A stretch of DNA of 64,000 nucleotides from Avena insularis (Eukaryota > Streptophyta > Magnoliopsida > Poales > Poaceae). The position numbers and the translations under genes are program-made. Numbering within the stretch: position 1 is the first letter of the stretch; each line of letters begins with the position of its first letter. The notes beneath the pieces are model-generated. The model worked only from the letters and a program-made list of their open reading frames with translations. It searched no databases and was not told the origin of the DNA. Where the stretch lies: NCBI GenBank assembly GCA_023614405.1, contig CM042693.1, positions 159,418,731 through 159,482,730 on the forward strand, given 5' to 3'. Below are positions 1 to 11,529 of this stretch, piece after piece.

Positions 1-270
1 TCTCGCCGCAGAACACCGGCCAGACCGGCCAGGCCCCACGGTGGGCGCCACTGTCGTGGGAATGGTCACGGCAGATGCTGCAATCGGCAGCGAGTAGTAG
101 AACAAGGGGCAAGGGCGGCCAGCCATCTACGGTGCGAGATGAGGGCGGAGACACAGGGTTTTACCCAGGTTCAGGCCCCCGGAGGGTAAAGACCTACTCC
201 TGCTAGATTGTATTATGAAGGTGGTACAATGGGCGAGCTCGGCGGCTAACGAAAGTAGATTCTCGTGGGT
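1..270 (+). mobile_element. Gypsy-type LTR fragment (boundaries uncertain)
   Basis: The stretch around 158-205 (acccaggttcaggcccccgg, then a 'cctactcctgct' motif) resembles the LTR at 35709-36528 and the short LTR at 32841-33222, both of which carry an 'acccag(g/a)tt' block followed by a 'cctact' block. This pairing is common in LTRs of grass gypsy elements with a Transposase_28 ORF. The left end lies outside the window. The right end against the neighbouring copia LTR cannot be placed better than about 205-280, and no target-site duplication is visible. Confidence 0.35.
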
Positions 271-274
271 GATG

Positions 275-1947
275 CAGTTGTACACTTGCCAATCTCAAGA
301 TCGCATAGACAATCCTTCCGGCGCTGCGTTCCGGCTGCGCTTCCATAGTCGGTCACACGTTCAGTACTTGATGAAGACCTTCCTCTCCCTTATTCTAGCA
401 GGCAGTGGAGGTTGTAGTTCTCTCCTCGCGATTCCGGAAGCACGACGGCGTGGTGTCGGAAGTAGAGGGAAGATCCTACAGGGATTTGCCGAAGCCGGAG
501 CAGGTTATGGTGGATCTAGGGTTTCTAGCGATCTAGGGTTTAGAACGCCAGAGAGGAGGAGGCGTGCCGGCGACGGCTAGGGCGGCGATGATGAGCCGGC
601 GGCGGCGCGGCAGCGGCGCTAGGTGGGGAGGGGATGGTGTTGTGTTGTCCTTGGGGCACCCCCTCCCCTCTATTTATGAGAGGGAGGGAAGCTTAGGAGA
701 GGGGAGTTTGAATCCTTCACCAACTCCCTCTCCTAGTTGGCTTGTGGTGGAGAGAAAGAAGGATTCTTTCCTTCCTCCACCAGGATACATTGTCCCAGTT
801 TCACTTTTCAAACTTGCCTTTTGACTTCCAATTTGGAGCTTAATTTCTTTCTTGCAAATGCCCAACCAAGTGACCTAGGACATGATTCAATCATTCCACT
901 TATCCATGACACATTCATGTAACCTTCCCCTTTCGGTCCAGTGAACCTTCTAGACCCTTCTAGAACCTCTCCGATGAAATCATCGGAATCATTCCTGAAC
1001 TCTGGAATTGGACTTTCCTTATATGAATCTTATTCTCCAGACCATTGCGGATCTCCTCGTGATATCCCGGATCCCATCCACTCCGAACAACATTCGGTCT
1101 CCCTACTTACATTCCATATCTACTAAACAACATCGAATCCTTAAGTGTGTCTCCCTACGGTTCGTGAATTATGTAGACATGAACGAGACTCTTCTCTGAT
1201 CAATAACCAATAGAGGAATCTGGAATTCACATGGCTCCCACATATTTCTACGATTACTTTGCGATTGAATGAACCACTTACATACGATACCAATTACTTA
1301 TCCAAGGTTTGATCGTCGGTATCTCTGCATACCTAGTTCAACCTCGTTACTGATATGTGATACCTTGTGTGCCAGTCACATGCTTGCAAGCTAATTGGAT
1401 GACATTCCACCGAGAGGGCCCAGAGTATATCTATCCGTCATATGGATGGACAAATCCCAATCTTGATCCATGTGCCTCAACACACACTTTCTGAACACTC
1501 GATGCCATCTTTATAACCACCCAGTTATGGTGTGGTGTTTGATGTCATCAAAGCATCCTTCCAGTAATGGTGATTAACATGATCTCATGGTCAAAGAAAT
1601 TAGGTGACTATGTATCAGAAAGCTTATAGCAAACGAACTATTGAAATGACTAGATCTTTATGCTACGCTTATCTATATGAGTATGTCCATCACACCATTC
1701 TCCTAATGATATGATGTTGTTGTTAATAACATATCAATGTTCATGATCGGGAAACTACGATCATATCTCAACCAACAAGACAGTATTATAAAGAGGCTTT
1801 ACTAGGGACTCTAATTTAGTTTACAAAGCACACAAGTACTAATGTTTCTGGTTAATACTATTATAGCATGAATGTAAACATTTATCATAAACACAAAGTC
1901 ATAATAATAACTAATTTTATTATTTCCTCTAGGGCATATCTACAACA
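275..1947 (-). mobile_element. Angela-like Ty1-copia LTR
   Basis: Read on the minus strand the sequence starts TGTTGTAGATATGCCCTAGA at 1947, the characteristic 5' end of Angela-type copia LTRs of Triticeae relatives. It stays collinear with the second LTR of this family at 63483-64000 for at least 500 bases (for example the shared blocks 'ATTAACCAGAAACATTA' and 'GGTGGTTATAAAGATGGCAT' against their near-identical counterparts there). A TATA-like element lies at 669-680. The end near 275 is guessed; a gypsy LTR seems to abut it. No internal coding region is attached on the right, where unrelated sequence follows, so this is a solo or truncated LTR. Confidence 0.72.
669..680 (-). promoter_or_regulatory. 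TATA-like element of the Angela-like LTR
   Basis: On the minus strand the sequence reads CATAAATAGAGG, followed by a pyrimidine- and GC-rich R/U5-like leader. This is the expected position for the LTR core promoter, about three quarters of the way through the LTR. Confidence 0.5.
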
Positions 1948-4164
1948 TTTAGTATGCGGTCCGAAGTTGAAGCGCCAAGGCAAAGCAAGGTCCGAATTTG
2001 TCGGTATTAGATCGCGATACTGACAGTTAGCGTGCCAAATGCTTAGAGGGTCTTTTTCGGGATGAATTCAACAAAACGTTTGAACACGAGAAAACTCGCT
2101 AACACCCATCAAATTGGGTCCCTCCTATCAGTTTTGACCGTTAAGTCGCTGCCATCCTAGCTGCCATGTAGACTTGCAACGTTGGCGCCCTCGTCCATTC
2201 CCCGTTCTTTTTGACGTAGACTAATTCTTCTCCAAAGCGGCGATCTGTCGTTGCCACCATGGCATAAAGCTGGGAGGGAATTCCTTCAACAGTGAGATCC
2301 GGCACCTGGCCGAACCTGATTGGCCCCGCCCTCCTCCTCCCAAATCGGAGCTCGACCCATGTTACGACCGCATCCATGGCACGGAACCGGGACGAAATTT
2401 CGGTCCTGTTGTTCTCCTCTAGAATCCGAGCTCATCATCGCTGTGGTTTCACCCGCACCAGACATGGCGCCTTACTCTCTGAACCCCAAGGCCACGTCCA
2501 CTCTGTTCGGCATAATGCCAACAAGGTGAAATTCCATCCAGTTTTCTTCTTCTGGTTGTGGTAGAAGAACATGTACCAATATGTTTTTACTAGATTTTCA
2601 TTTGAAATTAGTAGCTCCGTGATGAATAAAAAGAGAGAACCTAAATAGAATGACGATAAATACCATAGTCTGTACTTCGCATTGCATCAACAAGGGCTTG
2701 TTAACGAAGCATGTTACCAGTAGAGTGGAGTTCACCAGCCATTGTCAATAATATGGGAACAAATCCATGAGCGATTCAATGCAAATACGCGAAGAGAAGC
2801 TAGGTCCATGTCATCAATCATCATTACGTGCCACATTCTAGTGATTCGTTCAAATGTGTACACCATGTATCATTCATAACAATAACACCATCGGCAGTGT
2901 TGCTAGTTGTTTGTATGAGCTATTCATTTTATATGATCATGGCACCTTACTTTCCTAGATAGTAAACTTGAAACTGCAATTAACTTGTAGTGGTTGTTAT
3001 CCTGAGTAAAATGTCTGGTATACACATGACCCTTGTCTGTTCTATGTTGCAATTCTGCTGTTGCGGGCAGGGAAAGAAAAGCTGGGCTTCACTGAATATT
3101 ACTTAGTTAGACATAACTTAGTCTTTGACACATATTCTTAACTTGTTCTTACGCAAATAAGCAAAGCAGTCTTACACAAATAAGCGTAACTGAGTCTTGA
3201 CCAAAGAAGAATTTACTTCGTAGAACTAGGGGGAACTAAACATAAAGATAAAGATAAATGGTTCATCTGATCTGCCAGTTGAGCACTAGGTCCCTAGAGC
3301 TGGTGGTATCGTTGGAACGAACCAGAATGCTGCATTTGACCGTCTCTCATTCTCTACCAAATTGTACAACCCCAGTGATCAGCCAATGGTAGGCCCCCTC
3401 CCCCAACGTGGATTCGACTCCAGGTCGGATCTAGAGTGTCAACATAATAGGCACGTGAGTGTGCAACAAACACACATTCTGCTATCAACACTGGAAGTGC
3501 TGACACCTCAGTTACAACACCAACATGTTCTTCCTAGACTCCAGCAGCAACCTCAGCAACTATATTTCATTAGCTTCACCAACAGCTGCATTAGCAAGTA
3601 TTTCATCAGCTTCACTAGCATCAGCATCACCAAGTATTTCGTCAGCTTCACCAGGAGCAGCAGCAGCTAGTTCTTTGTCAGCTCCACCACCACCACCAGC
3701 ATCCGGAGCCGGGGCTGCCTAAGCAATGATAGGTTCAACAGCTCAAGGGGCTCCGACGAAGAAAGGGTAGTAGATCCCAAGAAACAAATATTGTCCCTTC
3801 AGATTGTCGACTATGCTCAAAACCTATTCTACCGGGTCTTTGGATGGACATGCAGACCTCGAGAAAATGTGACACCGCAGCAATGGGTATGAAGAAAGTT
3901 GTGTCCCCATATGTTCTATTGTATCACCAACGCTGTTTAGTACTCCCTTGATATGAATCCACATGAGTTCAGCATCCTGGTTCCTATCGCCTCTAAGAGA
4001 TGCAAGGAGCTAGTGCCGTAATCCAAGATCATCATCTACTACTACATGTTTGATCATCGAAGCTGGAATGATGCGCTGGGCTATGTGTGTACCTGTGTGT
4101 TACCTTCAGTTAGTATTTAGAATTTTGAACGGGAATTTACATGCTTTATGACACAATCACTCAC
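1948..4164. other. Intergenic stretch, no confident gene
   Basis: I find no intact gene here. A minus-strand segment at about 2141-2475 looks faintly protein-like (a short 'VPCHGCGRN' patch with stops) but matches no family I can name. A plus-strand segment at about 3770-4090 reads as broken coding sequence ('LFYRVFGWTC', 'NPHEFSILVPIASKRCK') with in-frame stops; its family is unknown to me. 3530-3720 is rich in serine codons and simple in composition. The flank at 1948 immediately follows the copia LTR end. Confidence 0.4.
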
Positions 4165-7100
4165 CCTAGGTGAAGGCTCCCAAACACGCATGTCGCCGGT
4201 AGGTTCAGTGACCATGTAAATGCGTTGTGGTGTGTCGGAATAGTACCCGGAGGTGATTACGATGTCCACATACTTCTCTGGCCACAAATGGTCGTCGTGC
4301 AAGACTATCCATTCCTTGTCATGTGGGCATCTAATGAATGTGATTGCCTTGTCGAACACCGCTAAGAGGTCGTAGTGCCATTTTTGCCACACCAGACGAG
4401 GCTTACATGGGAGTTGTACCTTAAGGAGCTCAAGTTCTGCCCTGTGGCGGTAGGAAACCCGTAGTTGTAACACCCCCGGGATTAAGGCTAAACAAATCCC
4501 AGACCATCGTCTGAACATAAGCCTAACCTAATCCCGAAAGCGTATAGAGAGAAAATCGGTAAAACAACAGTGACCCTACGACACAAAATTTATTACAATG
4601 AGCTCATAACTGAGCAAAGAACCAAATATTACAAGGAGTGGTCACTGACCACAAACATCAGACAACGGAAGGAAAATTATGCTATTAAGTATAGCAAACT
4701 TAACAAATGGCCTAAGAGACCTGAAGCATAACGATGAAGTCCAATCCATAGATCCCAGACTGCCGGCTGGGAACTCCAAACTACTTGTCGATGTCGATGC
4801 CGTGAAGAACTCATCTTCTATGGTAACACTTACTCTGCTGGAAAAGTATCAACGAAGCAAGGGTGAGTACAGGGTGTACTCTGCAAGACTTATGGCTAGT
4901 GGATTTATTTTGCATAAAGCCATCTTTGTTTTGTAAAACAAGAGGGATAAGAATCTCGACTAATCAAAATATTTTAAAAGGGGATAAGAGAGCGGTATCT
5001 CTAGCTTTGATCATCTATTGATATCCACCAGATCATCATAAGTTGAACCTAACAACTAGGATCACCCCCTCGTACCCAGGAGGAAGCATCCTAAAGCATA
5101 CATTACTTAACTTGCCAAGTTTTACGACTAGGTTAAAGTTCTCTATGATCATCACGTCCATTCCCAAGTCATCTATAACCGTGGAAATGGCTTTTTAAAA
5201 AGATTAATACCCTGCTGGGGTGTACAACTTTACCACACGTACTAACCTTCTCTTAATGCCAGTACATTAGCCCTCTTCCTTGGAGGGCCGAAATAGGGTG
5301 GTTAGACACGACCTTTACCTTGCTTTCGCCGAGACCATGAGTCATGCACTAAGGAGATTATGTTGTAACGGGTCAAGTACCGAAGTCGGTCCCTAGCGAT
5401 TTTAACAGGGTTTGAGATTACGGAGGTCGGGCCTCTCCCATTCCCTGCCACGTTTACCTACTTATATGAATGCACGTCCTTCACCTCCTTCGAGAAGAGA
5501 CAAAATTCGTATGTCGAATGGAACACCCGAACTATGTGACTCATGGAATCTACTAGGCAAGTTAGTTGGTCGAGGGGGTTTCTAGGCCCTCGTGTGGCTG
5601 TACACTCGTCTTGGTTCAAGAGGCAAGAACTCACCTGGTAGGGGTGGCAAGTATGGGACTGCAAAAACCACAACTCACCATGGCTTCCCATATAAGCCTT
5701 AGCATGTTTAACTTTCATCTCGGAACATACCACGTCCTCCGGTCATACTAGGTTCATTCGCAGCTCTGATTCATCCACCGGATGGACCAACAGTAACATC
5801 TAAGCATGGCTAAGCGCAATAGATGTAACAGCTCTAGCAACGCTTCACAAGCCAAAACCTAGTTATGCTAGGAGTAGTGGATCAAGGGTTATAGTATTCA
5901 AAGGTAACATGCATAAGATAGGATTACTCTATTTATCGATAAAAGACTTTAGAATCGCATGCACATGGCAGGAATTGAAATACTTTGAAAGCATAGGATT
6001 CATATGTATGTGTGGGGATTCGCTTGCCTTTGCCAGTTGATATCCAGAAAGAAGATTTTCGGATGTCTAGTACTTGACTTGATTATAGTTGATCAAGTAT
6101 TGGTCTTGATCTTCGAGGGTGTTAATCTCAGCCTTCGATCTTGATCTCGATATCGTATTCTATCAGGGAACGAGCAAACACCGGAACGAGAAGGAAATAA
6201 TCAACACATGGCATCGATGCAATGCTTAAACAAGAATGATGATATGGAAATTTAAATTGTATTGAAATGTAACCCTAATGAATGCTCAACCATTTAATCG
6301 GGATTCCATGTGGTACAAACCCTAATTCGGGAAAACTCCGGAATCACCTATGAGGGTTACTATGTTGTTCTAATTAAACTTGTCATTGAAGTTGCTTAAC
6401 AATGCATGGTTATAGCTTAAAGAGGTAGTTCTCATTTTTTTAACATTTTGATATATTATTTGTATTTTTCTGATTTAAAATTAATTAGTTATGAATTGCT
6501 CAAATTTTATTTCATTTTTGTAATATTATAAAATGATTTACATTTTATAATTACTTTAACAATTTTATTAAACAGAAAAAAATTCAGAAATATTTATTTA
6601 TTTGACTTACAAGATGGACCCACCTAACATTTATCATTTTCCAGAAATGATTTTCAGAAAACATTTAATAAAAAGAAACGGGGGAATATGACCTCATGCT
6701 GACGTCAGCATGATGTCAGCAATGAAGGTGCTCTCAAATAGAGCATGCCCCCATCGATCAGCTACGTGCGGGACCTCGTGGTTGTTCTTGCTGGATAGAG
6801 GAAAACAAGGCGAGCAGTTTAGTGGTGGCGCCTCCATTTATTGGTCGCCGAGGCAAGGAGAACGACGACGGTCGACGGCGGTGGCTGCAGGTGGTCGATA
6901 GGGAGGGGGCTGGAGAGCGAGAGAAAGGAAACAAAGGGGTCTGCAAGGACCTCTAGATCACCATGGTTGCAGAGAAGGGGTCGGGGAGGCGAAGAGACCT
7001 CGGATGACGCTGGAATCGGTGATGAACATGTCGGCTAGAGCTCGGGTAGGCGAGGTAGCCGGCGGGGATAGAGGGCGCCTCGGCCTGATTCCTTCAACGG

Positions 7101-8077
7101 GGAGACACAGTCCAGCATGGTGGAGCTCCTCGGCATCGCAGCTCAGCTCGGGGTGGCTCAGAACGGCGGTGAGGAGTGGCAACTGCGAGCTAGGGTTTTG
7201 AGTCCAATGGGAAATTCGGCAGAGGGCGCGAGAGGAGGCAAAAGTTGGTATGGGGGAGTAGAGGAGGAGACAGCCGTTCTTATCCTCGGCTCCAGGGCGG
7301 CGGCGCTCATAGTATCAGCAAGATCAATGGAGGAGGCTCCAGCACGCAGTAGGTTGCTATCATCGTTGAAGACGATGAGAAAGAAAGGGCTGAAACGGTA
7401 CGAGGCCGAGACGGGCTGCTGCTAGGCCTAGGGTCTACTGCGCGTGAGCCACGGGAAGGAGAGAGGAGAGTTGGGATGCGGCCCAGGTAGAGATAGGATT
7501 AGTTTTGATTTCTGAAATCATTTTATTTCTCTGTTTCTTTTTCTTTGTTTGAATTTTAAATGTCCAATATATTTTGAATAGTTTCAAAAATACCAGAACT
7601 TTTATAAACACTTTAAATACTGTAGAGCCCTTATAATCCATTTGGGATCCACTTTGTTTTGTTAGTTTTCAAATATTTTAAAACCATTTGAAGGTTTTTA
7701 AAGGTAGAAGGTAATTAGGGTTTAGGTTTTTATTTCCCTTACTTAATTAACAATGCACATTTTCTTTAATTCAAAGAGTTGCATGCAATGCTCATGATGC
7801 ACAAATCAAATCCTAATTAAGATTGGTAAAACTAGGTTTGTTAATTGAATGCAATAATGCCGACACACTCTAAAGATGGCAGTGTAAATCTCAATGATCT
7901 GTAGACATTTTTGAGAGTCAAAGTACTCCTGTCCTGGGTTAAAAGGACCAGCCACTCGCTATTGCCACCCACACAATTCTGGTCATCTCCCATTTTCGTC
8001 TCTTTTTTCTCCTTGATATTCACCACTACTGATTGTGACCACTTATCCAGCAGCATTAGTTTTGCATGAATATTCTG
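4165..8077 (-). pseudogene. DUF295 / F-box-type (KIB1-4 beta-propeller-like) gene split by an LTR
   Basis: Two coding blocks on the minus strand fit one gene. The upstream block (8077-7866) follows a splice acceptor (TTTGCAG) and encodes 'SEWLVLLTQDRSTLTL...RFTLPSLEC'. The downstream block (4465-4165) encodes 'LVWQKWHYDLLAVFDKAI' and 'GDMRVWEPSPR', ending at a good donor (GTGAGT at 4164). The short repeated beta-strand pattern with 'WHYDLLAVFDKAI..IRCPHDKEW' and a terminal 'VWEP' resembles DUF295 proteins, often F-box substrate receptors in grasses. The two blocks are separated by a 3.4-kb LTR at 4466-7865, and a copia element starts just upstream at 8129, within the preceding intron. No N-terminal F-box is visible. 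The family assignment is by eye and moderate; the split is clear. Confidence 0.48.
4466..7865 (-). mobile_element. Solo-LTR-like gypsy LTR inside the DUF295-like gene
   Basis: The left end is TGTAACACCCCCGGG and the right end ...AATGCCGACA, so on the minus strand it runs TGTCGGCATT...GTGTTACA, with the TG...CA ends of an LTR. The GTGTTACA terminus is shared with the LARD LTR ending at 20619. The 'gggtgagtacagggtgtact' block near 4863 and the GC-rich leader at 6690-7460 are typical of large gypsy LTRs. No PBS, PPT or internal domain is attached. The flanks (gtagt on the left, cactc on the right) do not form a target-site duplication, so either an end is off by a few bases or the element is not a simple solo LTR. 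Confidence 0.5.
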
Positions 8078-8123
8078 CAAAGTTTGTTGTCAGTTGGTAG
8101 AATAACCTAGCATGGATTCCATT

Positions 8124-8128
8124 GCAAT
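8124..8128. other. Putative target-site duplication (left copy) of the copia element
   Basis: The five bases gcaat directly abut the LTR end TGTTGGGCC at 8129. The partner copy cannot be checked because the 5' end of the element is missing. Confidence 0.3.
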
Positions 8129-9550
8129 TGTTGGGCCATGTAGAGACAAAACAAAACTTTTTCCTCTAACGTGGTGATCCCAAGGTCTAGCTGAGGTAGA
8201 AGTCAACGAGGTTTACCACTAGACGTGCGGTTGCGGATTACTGATGTAGTGCGTCAGTTGATGCAGTGCAGTCCTTGTGATCTTGATCCAATCAATGATC
8301 ATCCAAGCACTGATGATACAACGCCTCTGCTGGTTTCCATAAATACAAGGAGGAGCGCCGACGGCGAACTGCTAGGTTCGGTACGTCGACAGGACTGCTG
8401 TGGAGCTAGGGTTTCCAATACATGGAATGACCTAACCAATCAACGATTAAACCTTTTGGGTTACTATGCTCCACTATATATAGGGAGTGAATGTGGGCTC
8501 CACTCTCGTGGACCATTCACTAAAGCCCATATAATATTAGTCACTGTGAGTCCGACTCACTAACTCAGTCCAAATCCGGCTTAGGTCCAACCCAACCAGA
8601 TTTCCAGTTCAGATCCAATCCGAACATGGTCCCGCTCTTAAGTGTGTGACCCCGCAGGCTCATGGCTACTTGGAAACGATTGGAGTCCGACTCTCAATCA
8701 ATCAGTCGGTAGCAGCTCCTAGCAGAACTTGCCGACTCCCAACTACCAAAGATTCATGACGACTTGCCTTTCCAATGGGACTTACGTCCGAGTCCCTTTT
8801 GCCTCACGATATACCTTGTCAGACTATAGGCGAATATTTGTCATCCCTTAAATAGTCTGACTCTCTTCTCGATACTTATTTCTTCACCGCTGGTTCTCGC
8901 GTCATTTTCTTTAAAAGATATTAAGTGATTCATCCAACTAACTCTAATCGATCACCTCAGTTAACACTTAACCGAGTCGTGCATAGCCATGATTTCCGAA
9001 TCATATCATCCGAGAGGGCCTAGAGAATATCTCTCCAAGTGGAGGGGCAAAATCCCATCTTGGTTATTCACATCACGCAGCTTGATTCTCAGTAGGCCCG
9101 AACTCTGCCTTTATAAATGCCTTGTTACGGATCAGCGTTTGACAGAACCTAAGTCGGTGATCTTCAACTCAGACTGTGCAACAACCTCGGGTCTAAGGAT
9201 TAGATTGATTGAGATATACAAATGACAACTTGTTCGTTGTACGTCAATATGGGTCAATCTGACTCGCTAAACTCTTTAGCCGAATCTTTGTAAGTCAGAA
9301 TGACATCTCCATACCCATGACAAGTGGAACCGAGTCATCAAGCCGACTTTCACATTGGTCTAAGTTGTGTGTCCAGCACAACCTCAATGACCAAGGACAT
9401 TTAGTACAAACAACATGAATGTATAGTTCCACAACCGAATCACATATTCAATGATACACATCAGATGTTTATACAAGGACAACTTAATATCTTAATGAAT
9501 ACAATGGAAATATCATCATACATGATTGCCTCTAGGGCATATTCCCAACA
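8129..9550 (-). mobile_element. 3' LTR of the minus-strand Ty1-copia element
   Basis: On the minus strand it begins TGTTGGGAATATGCCCTAGA at 9550 and ends CCCAACA at 8129, giving 1,422 bp with short terminal inverted repeats. It directly follows a polypurine tract (9551-9561) and the coding region of the same element. A TATA box (TATATATAG) lies near 8471-8482, followed by a transcribed leader. Its start resembles the Angela-like LTRs at the window ends, but the interior is different, so it is a related but separate family. Confidence 0.8.
8471..8482 (-). promoter_or_regulatory. TATA box of the copia LTR
   Basis: The minus strand reads CTATATATAGTGG, placed about 1,070 bases into the 1,422-base LTR, where a U3/R promoter is expected. 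Confidence 0.5.
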
Positions 9551-9561
9551 GTCTCCCACTT
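9551..9561 (-). promoter_or_regulatory. Polypurine tract of the copia element
   Basis: The minus strand reads AAGTGGGAGAC immediately before the LTR start TGTTGGG. This is the standard plus-strand priming site position and a motif typical of Angela/SIRE-type copia elements. Confidence 0.7.
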
Positions 9562-9764
9562 GCACTAGATTCAATCTTCCGACATCACATGTCTAGGCAT
9601 CTAATGCCCATAGCTCTTAGGTGTGCCTCATGCTTCGGCTATGGTAAAGGCTTTGTCAACGGATCCACAATATTTGCATCTGCGTGTACCTTGCATAGCT
9701 TGATATCACCATGATCCACAAATTGGCGAATCAGGTGGTACCGCATGAGTATGTGCTTGTTCTT

Positions 9765-10118
9765 CTAGTGTTGTCTAGGTTCCTTGGCTTGTGTAATAGC
9801 ACCATTGTTGTCACAATAGATGTCTAACGGATTGGATGAGCCCTGAACCACACCAAGATCGATGAGGAAATTCCTTATCCAAACAACTTCCTTTGCTGCC
9901 TCCGAGGCGGCAATATATCCAGCCTCTGTTGTAGATGCAGACACAGTCTCTTGGTTGGAACTCTTCCAGCTCACAGCACCTCCGTTTATTACAAACACAT
10001 ACCTAGATTGCGAACGAGAAACACCAGAGTTGGTAAGATAACTCGCATCCGTGTAACCCTTTACACTGAGTTCATATTCACCACCATAAACCAAAACCAT
10101 ATCCTTAGTCCTTCTCAA
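9765..10118 (-). pseudogene. Ty1-copia RNase H domain
   Basis: The 117-residue frame contains the copia RNase H signatures: 'GYTDASY' (first Asp), 'STTEAGYIAASEAAKE' (Glu) and 'DIYCDNNGAI' (second Asp). A stop after 'KEPRQH' breaks the usual continuation into '...KHI.MRYH', which is visible downstream to about 9600 in degenerate form. It is the last coding domain before the polypurine tract and 3' LTR. The reverse transcriptase portion lies upstream at 10119-10357 and in the repeated block. Confidence 0.8.
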
Positions 10119-10357
10119 GTACTATAGGATATTTGCAGCCGCTGTCCAGTGGATTTCTCCCGGATCAGCCTAGTATCTGCTCACAACACTAAGAGCATAT
10201 GAAACATCCGGCCTAGTACAAATCATGGCATACATGATCGATCCGACTACAGAAGCATACGGAATCGCACTCATCCGACTTCGCTCATCAGTTGTCGATG
10301 GACACTAAGTCTCGCTAAGTTTTACACCATGGGACATCGCTAAACTCTTAGACGATT
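10119..10357 (-). pseudogene. Ty1-copia reverse transcriptase, C-terminal part
   Basis: Reads on from the 'KKFNMESSKSLAMSHGVKLSET' region at the end of repeat copy 1 towards RNase H. There is a stop at 10305, and the later part (10290-10140, recognisable as '..PYASVVGSIMYAMICTRPDVSYAL') is frameshifted. This is the only native continuation of the reverse transcriptase, because copies 2 and 3 of the block end in a junction instead. Confidence 0.6.
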
Positions 10358-11529
10358 CCATGTTGAACTTCTTCAACACTTTGTCCAAATAAGTACTCTG
10401 ACTCAATCCAATGAGCCTCCTTGATCTATCTCTATATATCCGGATTCCAAGAATATATGTTGCCTCACCCAAGTCTTTCATTGAGAAACTATTTTCCAAT
10501 GATTCCTTAGTTTCTTGCAACATCTGGACATCATTTCCAATTAATAATATGTCATCCACATATAATATTAGAAAGTTTACTTTGCTCCCACTAAACTTCT
10601 TGTATAAACAAGAATCATGATCACTCTTGATGAAGCCAAACTATTTGACTACCTCATCTTGTATAAACTATGAGACAGCATTAGCCGGATCGACAAAACC
10701 ATCAGGCTGTATCATATAGACGTCCTCGGTTAAATTTCCATTAAGGAAACCCATTTTGACATCCATATGCCATATCTCATAGTCGAAATAGGCTGCTATA
10801 GCTAACATGATCCAAACTGATTTAAGCATCGCTACGGGCGAGAAAGTCTTGTTGTAATCAACTCCTTGAACTTGTCGGAACTGGCATCGTCTGGCATATC
10901 AACCAAGTTCCAAACTTGATTGTCACCCATGGACTTTAACTCGGATCTCATGGCTCCAAGCCATGACTCGGAATCAGATCCCACCATCGCTTCTGAATAA
11001 TTTTCCAGCTCATCACTGTCTAATAGTAATACATCATGAACACTTCATAATCTCGCCGATCTTCGTAGTACGGGTGCTGCTGTCGTCTCAGCTACCATGA
11101 CCGGCTCAACCTCCAAGGTTTTTTCCAACTCGCTACTAGCCGGTTCCTCTCGAATTTCTTTGAGCTGCACCGTGCTCCCACTGACTCGCCGACTGAGAAA
11201 CTCTTTCTCAAGGAAGACAATGTTCCGAGCAACAAACACTTTTCCCTCTTCTCGGTTCTAGAAGTAGTAACCCAAGGTTTCCCTCGGATACCCCACAAAA
11301 ATACACTTATTCGAATTGGACATAAGCTTGTCCGACTAAAGTCGCTTGACAAATGCTTCACAACCCCAAATCTAAAGAAAAGACAAACTCGGCTTTTTGC
11401 CTGTCCACATCTCATGCGGTGTCTTCTCTACCGACTTTGATGGTACTTTTTTTAGTGTGAACGCCGCTGTTTCTAGACAATAAACCCAAAATGATAAAGG
11501 CAGATCTATCCGACTCATCATTGATCATA
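10358..11529 (-). repeat. Tandem block copy 1 (integrase C-terminus to RT) inside the copia element
   Basis: This is the first of three near-identical direct copies. In minus-strand order it holds the integrase C-terminal part ('LPLSFWVYCLETAAF'), the linker ('FVARNIVFLEKEF'), the RT N-terminal part ('DYEIWHMDVKMGFLNGNL') and the RT active-site region ('MDDILLIGND'). It is 1,172 bp long, shorter than copy 2 because about 47 bp is missing near 10670-10680, where 'gcttgcttcaacccataaat'-type sequence is absent. It is bounded by the six bases ccatgt at each end. Confidence 0.85.

Noticed and set aside
4679..4936. 85-residue plus-strand ORF inside the LTR at 4466-7865
   Set aside because: It lies in LTR sequence with no recognised domain; a chance frame.
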